From Anaerolineaceae bacterium UBA1363 (GTDB lineage Bacteria; Chloroflexota; Anaerolineae; Anaerolineales; Anaerolineaceae), in assembly GCA_002306055.1 (NCBI GenBank), contig DBRR01000018.1, forward strand, positions 2,829-11,139: a stretch of 8,311 bases of DNA, read 5' to 3'. Position numbers and translations under genes: made by a program. How positions within the stretch are numbered: position 1 is the stretch's first letter; every line of letters starts with the position of its first letter. The notes under the pieces were generated by a model that saw only the letters and a program-made list of their open reading frames with translations, did not search any database and was not told the DNA's origin. This document shows positions 5,270 to 8,311 of this stretch, in pieces.

Positions 5270-7972
5270 ATGGCAACCAATAAAACAGAAATTTCAGCTT
5301 TCAAGCACAAGGATAAACGGGTGAATATTCCACCCCAGGAGCTTTCAGCGTTTCTGAGGGATGAAGAAATGGCACCCAAGACCATGCTCTATCCACGCGA
5401 TCCATCACTGGACCCGCAGTTGGTCTGGAAGGGCAAGGACGAGCAGGACCGGGAAGATCTGGCAGTGCCTTCTGTGCCGATCTACATCCAGGAAAAGATT
5501 CAACCGCAGGCAATCATCGAAAACGTGCGCAGGCAAGCCGGAAAACCCGGGCACAGCCTGGGTGAACCCGAAGCAGAATACATGCAAATGAACTTCTTCA
5601 ATGACTTCAATAACATCGAGTTTGAAGACCTGGTGGAGTTCTATGAGCACGAGCAGAACTGGTCCAACCGCATGGTGCTGGGCGACAGCCTGTTGGTGAT
5701 GAACTCTCTGGCTGAGAAAGAGGGGCTGAAGGGGCGGGTGCAGATGATCTACATGGACCCACCCTATGGAATCAAGTTTGGCTCCAACTGGCAGAGCCGC
5801 CTGCGCAAGCGCGAAGTCAAGGACGGCTCCGAAGCCGACCTGAGCCGGGAGCCGGAACAAATCAAAGCGTTCAGAGATACTTGGGAACTTGGCATCCACT
5901 CTTACCTCAGTTACTTACGCGACCGTTTGGTTGTTGCACGCGAACTTTTGACTGAAAGTGGAAGTATTTTTGTTCAGATAAGTGATGAAAACGTTCACCT
6001 AATAAGAAGCATTCTTGATGAGGTGTTTGGTAGTGAAAATTTTATTGCAGACATAATGTTTACTACCACAACCGCAAGAACAGCGAGGTTTCTAAATCAA
6101 GTCGGTGATTTCATTATATGGTACGGAAAAAATAAGGACGTCACAAAATATCGCCAATTGTTTGTTTCCAAAGCGGGTCATGATAAGCATTTCACTTTGA
6201 CTGATGAATTTTCTCGTAATTATTACCTTAGGGATCTCTCGTCGCAAGGTGAGGGGAATAACGAGGAGTTTGTTTTCAGAGGTCAATCCTTTAGACCCCC
6301 ACAAGGCAGACACTGGAGCACCAATCCAAATAACCTGCCAGATATTCGTGTCGATATTCAGGGTTCATATGTAAGGGCCAAAGTTTACGAAAATGATTTT
6401 CCTGTAGCTATACTTAGCAATCGTTGGGAGGACACTCAGTTTGCTGAAGAAAAATATTATGTAGTCCAAACTAATAGTCTGATTATCCAAAGATGCATTT
6501 TAATGGCCACAGATCCGGGCGACCTGGTGTTGGACCCAACATGCGGCAGTGGCACCACAGCATACGTTGCAGAACAATGGGGGCGGCGCTGGATTACAAT
6601 TGACACATCGCGGGTTGCCATCGCCCTGGCGCGCATGCGCCTGATGACCGCGCGCTATCCTTTTTACCTTCTTTCTGATTCCCCCGAGGGTTACCAAAAA
6701 GAAGCAGAGTTGAGTGCGGCGCCGACTGAAGCTATCCTGAGTGCCAGGCAGACGCGTTTTGGCAACGACTTGCGCCAGGGGTTTGTGTACCAGCGCGTGC
6801 CACACATCACTTTAAAGTCCATCGCTTATAACGAAGAAGTTGGAGAAATTACCACCCGTTGGCAGGAAGTGCTTGAGCCTCTCCGGGAGCAAATCAACCA
6901 GGCTCTCGGCACGCATTACGAGGATTGGGAGTTACCCCGTCCCTCGGAAGACGCTAAACTTGTCCCTGCAAAGGCGTTGCTCGAGCAGTGGTGGCAGGCA
7001 CGTAGACAGCGCCAGGAGGAGATTGATGCCTCCATCGCGCGCAGGGCAGACGTGGAGCTGCTTTATGACCAGCCCTATGAAGACAACAAGAAGATCAGGG
7101 TCTGCGGACCCTTCACAGTCGAGAGCCTGTCGCCGCACCGGGTGCTTTCCACCGAGATTGAACGCCCTGAAAGCGAGCGAGAGGCGGAACGGCTGGAAGG
7201 TGGCGGGAAATTTGAACAGACTATCCTTGAGAACCTGCGTGTATCGGGTGTGCAGAACACCCGCAAGAGCGAACGATTAAACTTTACCAGCCTGGAAAAT
7301 TTTACAGGAACTTATCTGCAAGCCAGTGGTACCTACCTTGAAAATCAACAGACTAAACGTGTCGCGGTCTGCATTGGTCCCGAACATGGCACGGTTACTC
7401 TGGCACTCGTGCGTGAAGCTGCCAAGGAAGCCATGCTGGGAATTGGTTTTGACTTGTTGGTGGTACTCGGATTTGCCTTTGATCCACATATCTCAGAAGA
7501 AGTTAAAGAGTACGGCAAGCTAAAGGTCTTCCCGGCACGCATCAACCCAGACCTGATGATGGGTGACCTGCTCAAGAAAACCAAGGCAGCCAACCTTTTC
7601 ACCGCTTATGGCGAACCGGATATTGACCTGATCAAACAGGACGGAAAGCTAGTTGTTAAGCTGAAGGGCGTGGATATTTTCGACCCCACCACGGGTGAGA
7701 TCCGCTCCAGCAAACCAAACGAGATTGCCTGTTGGTTTATTGATGATGACTACAATGGCGAAAGCTTCTTTGTACGTCAGGCTTACTTTACCGGTTGGGA
7801 TGAACCATACGAAAAATTGCGCCGTGCCTTGCGGGCAGAGGTGGATGAAGACGCCTGGGAGAGCCTGTATCGCGAAGAAAGCGTTCCCTTTGAACCACCG
7901 AAGGACGGCAAGATTGCGGTCAAGGTTATCAATGATTACGGGGACGAGGTCTTGAAGGTCTTTGAGGTGTAA
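5270..7972 (+). CDS. mod: Type III-like adenine-N6 DNA methyltransferase (Mod) with long C-terminal extension
   Basis: The enzyme should transfer a methyl group from S-adenosylmethionine to adenine N6 in its recognition site, protecting host DNA and giving the restriction subunit its specificity. The catalytic motif IV DPPYG (163-167) precedes the AdoMet-binding motif I DPTCGSGTT (422-430), which is the beta-class order. LTESGSIFVQISDENVH (227-243) is a conserved segment between them. Residues about 258-405 are the probable target-recognition domain. ITIDTSRVAIALARMR (442-457) follows motif I. The protein has 900 residues, whereas ordinary Type III Mod proteins have roughly 550-680. The extra part (about 470-900) contains a charged, probably helical region (about 565-650) and a compact block with AVCIGPEHGTVT (699-710) and GFDLLVVLGFAFDPH (726-740). 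I recall this arrangement from other long Mod homologues paired with such Res proteins, but cannot name the domain. GC is 58-68% in the sampled flanking stretches but about 35% at about 5930-6505. No frameshift is seen. Confidence 0.94.
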   Translation: MATNKTEISAFKHKDKRVNIPPQELSAFLRDEEMAPKTMLYPRDPSLDPQLVWKGKDEQDREDLAVPSVPIYIQEKIQPQAIIENVRRQAGKPGHSLGEPEAEYMQMNFFNDFNNIEFEDLVEFYEHEQNWSNRMVLGDSLLVMNSLAEKEGLKGRVQMIYMDPPYGIKFGSNWQSRLRKREVKDGSEADLSREPEQIKAFRDTWELGIHSYLSYLRDRLVVARELLTESGSIFVQISDENVHLIRSILDEVFGSENFIADIMFTTTTARTARFLNQVGDFIIWYGKNKDVTKYRQLFVSKAGHDKHFTLTDEFSRNYYLRDLSSQGEGNNEEFVFRGQSFRPPQGRHWSTNPNNLPDIRVDIQGSYVRAKVYENDFPVAILSNRWEDTQFAEEKYYVVQTNSLIIQRCILMATDPGDLVLDPTCGSGTTAYVAEQWGRRWITIDTSRVAIALARMRLMTARYPFYLLSDSPEGYQKEAELSAAPTEAILSARQTRFGNDLRQGFVYQRVPHITLKSIAYNEEVGEITTRWQEVLEPLREQINQALGTHYEDWELPRPSEDAKLVPAKALLEQWWQARRQRQEEIDASIARRADVELLYDQPYEDNKKIRVCGPFTVESLSPHRVLSTEIERPESEREAERLEGGGKFEQTILENLRVSGVQNTRKSERLNFTSLENFTGTYLQASGTYLENQQTKRVAVCIGPEHGTVTLALVREAAKEAMLGIGFDLLVVLGFAFDPHISEEVKEYGKLKVFPARINPDLMMGDLLKKTKAANLFTAYGEPDIDLIKQDGKLVVKLKGVDIFDPTTGEIRSSKPNEIACWFIDDDYNGESFFVRQAYFTGWDEPYEKLRRALRAEVDEDAWESLYREESVPFEPPKDGKIAVKVINDYGDEVLKVFEV
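5930..6505 (+). other. AT-rich mosaic block spanning the target-recognition domain of mod
   Basis: By hand count, the 60-base lines from 5941 to 6240 and from 6361 to 6480 are 30-40% GC. Lines at 5401, 5701 and 5821 are 58-60% and the line at 6601 is 68%. The change on the right is abrupt at about 6505, just before motif I; the left change lies at about 5900-5940. The block encodes residues about 221-412, the part that determines DNA specificity. It fits allele replacement by homologous recombination through the conserved flanks. Confidence 0.75.
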
Positions 7973-8104
7973 ACAGTAAGGCAGATTGGTGCTCTCTTTA
8001 CACGGATTCACCACTCCGCCAGGTGTTTGTGGAATTTATAAGCCTCGGAGTGAGGGAAGGCACTCTCATTGCCCTAGAGGACATTTCGTCCGACCTACGA
8101 AAAA

Positions 8105-8115
8105 GCCGGATTGAA
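8105..8115. repeat. GCCGGATTGAA repeat, right copy
   Basis: Exact match to 973-983 in the left flank, where it begins a hairpin. Here the second arm is missing, so it is a fragment of that element. Confidence 0.35.
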
Positions 8116-8147
8116 CCCCGCAAAAATACACGGGGCAGGCCTCTTTT

Positions 8148-8197
8148 GATCGTGCCGGTGTCCACGCCGAGCACGGAGTCTGACCGCCAGGTCTCCA
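8148..8197. repeat. dispersed repeat module, rearranged copy 3
   Basis: TCTGACCGCCAGGTCTCCA (8179-8197) is identical to 5-23 and in the same orientation. Before it lie GATCGTGCCGG (8148-8158), close to the complement of the CCGGCACAATC block, and CGAGCAC (8168-8174), the complement of GTGCTCG. The hairpin part of the module is therefore inverted and on the other side of the first block compared with the left-flank copies. Confidence 0.5.
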
Positions 8198-8225
8198 ATC
8201 AATCCATTAAAAGGCAGATCGCCGT

Positions 8226-8246
8226 GCAAAAGAGCTCGCGATGACA
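8226..8246. repeat. dispersed repeat, right copy of the 192-213 block
   Basis: GCAAAAGAGCTCGCGATGACA matches 192-213 with one deleted base and one substitution, in the same orientation. Confidence 0.5.
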
Positions 8247-8251
8247 AAAAA

Positions 8252-8267
8252 ACCCTCTTCAGTCTCC
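8252..8267. repeat. 16-bp repeat ACCCTCTTCAGTCTCC, right copy
   Basis: Exact direct match to 1016-1031 in the left flank. Confidence 0.5.
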
Positions 8268-8287
8268 CATCGGTTTTGTGGCAGAAC

Positions 8288-8311
8288 ACGGGCTTGGCAT
8301 GCCAAGCCCCT
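8288..8311 (-). repeat. partial inverted copy of the 64-bp repeat, with palindrome
   Basis: These 24 bases are the exact reverse complement of 757-780, including the palindrome GGGCTTGGCATGCCAAGCCC at 8290-8309. The match reaches the window end, so the copy may continue beyond it. It is in opposite orientation to the left copies, so the module is bracketed by inverted repeats. Confidence 0.7.

Larger units (their letters stand above)
7973..8311. other. repeat-rich right flank without a supported gene
   Basis: After the methyltransferase stop I see no gene and no hairpin followed by a T-run. CACTCCG (8012-8018) and CGGAGTG (8046-8052) form a 7-bp inverted repeat with 27 bases between. The second arm can alternatively pair: GAGTG (8048-8052) with CACTC (8061-8065). 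Repeat families of the left flank reappear from 8105 to the window end. Confidence 0.65.

Noticed and set aside
8234..8262. Possible minus-strand terminator (A-run at 8245-8252 read as T-run)
   Set aside because: No GC-rich hairpin precedes the T-run on the minus strand, and no minus-strand gene ends here.

Overview
The window holds one complete three-gene module, all on the + strand, resembling a Type III restriction-modification (R-M) locus. The order is a large helicase-nuclease restriction subunit (res-like, 1325-4345), a DUF3800-family protein (4345-5136), and a beta-class adenine-N6 DNA methyltransferase (mod-like, 5270-7972). Both flanks (1-1324 and 7973-8311) contain no gene I can support. 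They are packed with short dispersed repeats, palindromes and hairpins. I see no rRNA, tRNA, CRISPR array, transposase or integrase.

Organism: a bacterium with roughly 50-60% GC in its native-looking genes. The intergenic palindromic repeats, such as the GGGCTTGGCATGCCAAGCCC type, recall those I associate with Anaerolineae (Chloroflexota). This is inference from memory, not a demonstrated assignment.

How the genes work together: Mod should recognise a short asymmetric DNA site and methylate adenine in it. Res should use ATP-driven helicase motifs and a C-terminal nuclease domain to cut DNA with unmethylated sites. Res and DUF3800 overlap by one base (TAATG), so they are probably translationally coupled. 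Mod follows after 133 bp containing a hairpin and its own strong ribosome binding site, so it may be expressed separately. The order res-X-mod is the reverse of the textbook mod-res order, and DUF3800 is an uncharacterised third component, plausibly a nuclease.

Composition is strongly mosaic. Mod is about 58-68% GC at its conserved ends but about 35% GC between roughly 5930 and 6505, the part that carries the target-recognition domain. DUF3800 is also very AT-rich (about 27% GC in a sampled stretch). This fits replacement of the specificity domain by recombination and separate acquisition of the middle gene.

Flanks: the left flank has two perfect 64-bp direct repeats (716-779 and 1065-1128), a hairpin cluster between them, and two versions of a module that starts TCTGACC and ends CCGGCACAATCACG. 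The right flank has further members of the same repeat families, including an inverted copy of the palindrome that runs to the window end. The R-M module therefore sits inside a repeat-rich, recombination-prone accessory site.
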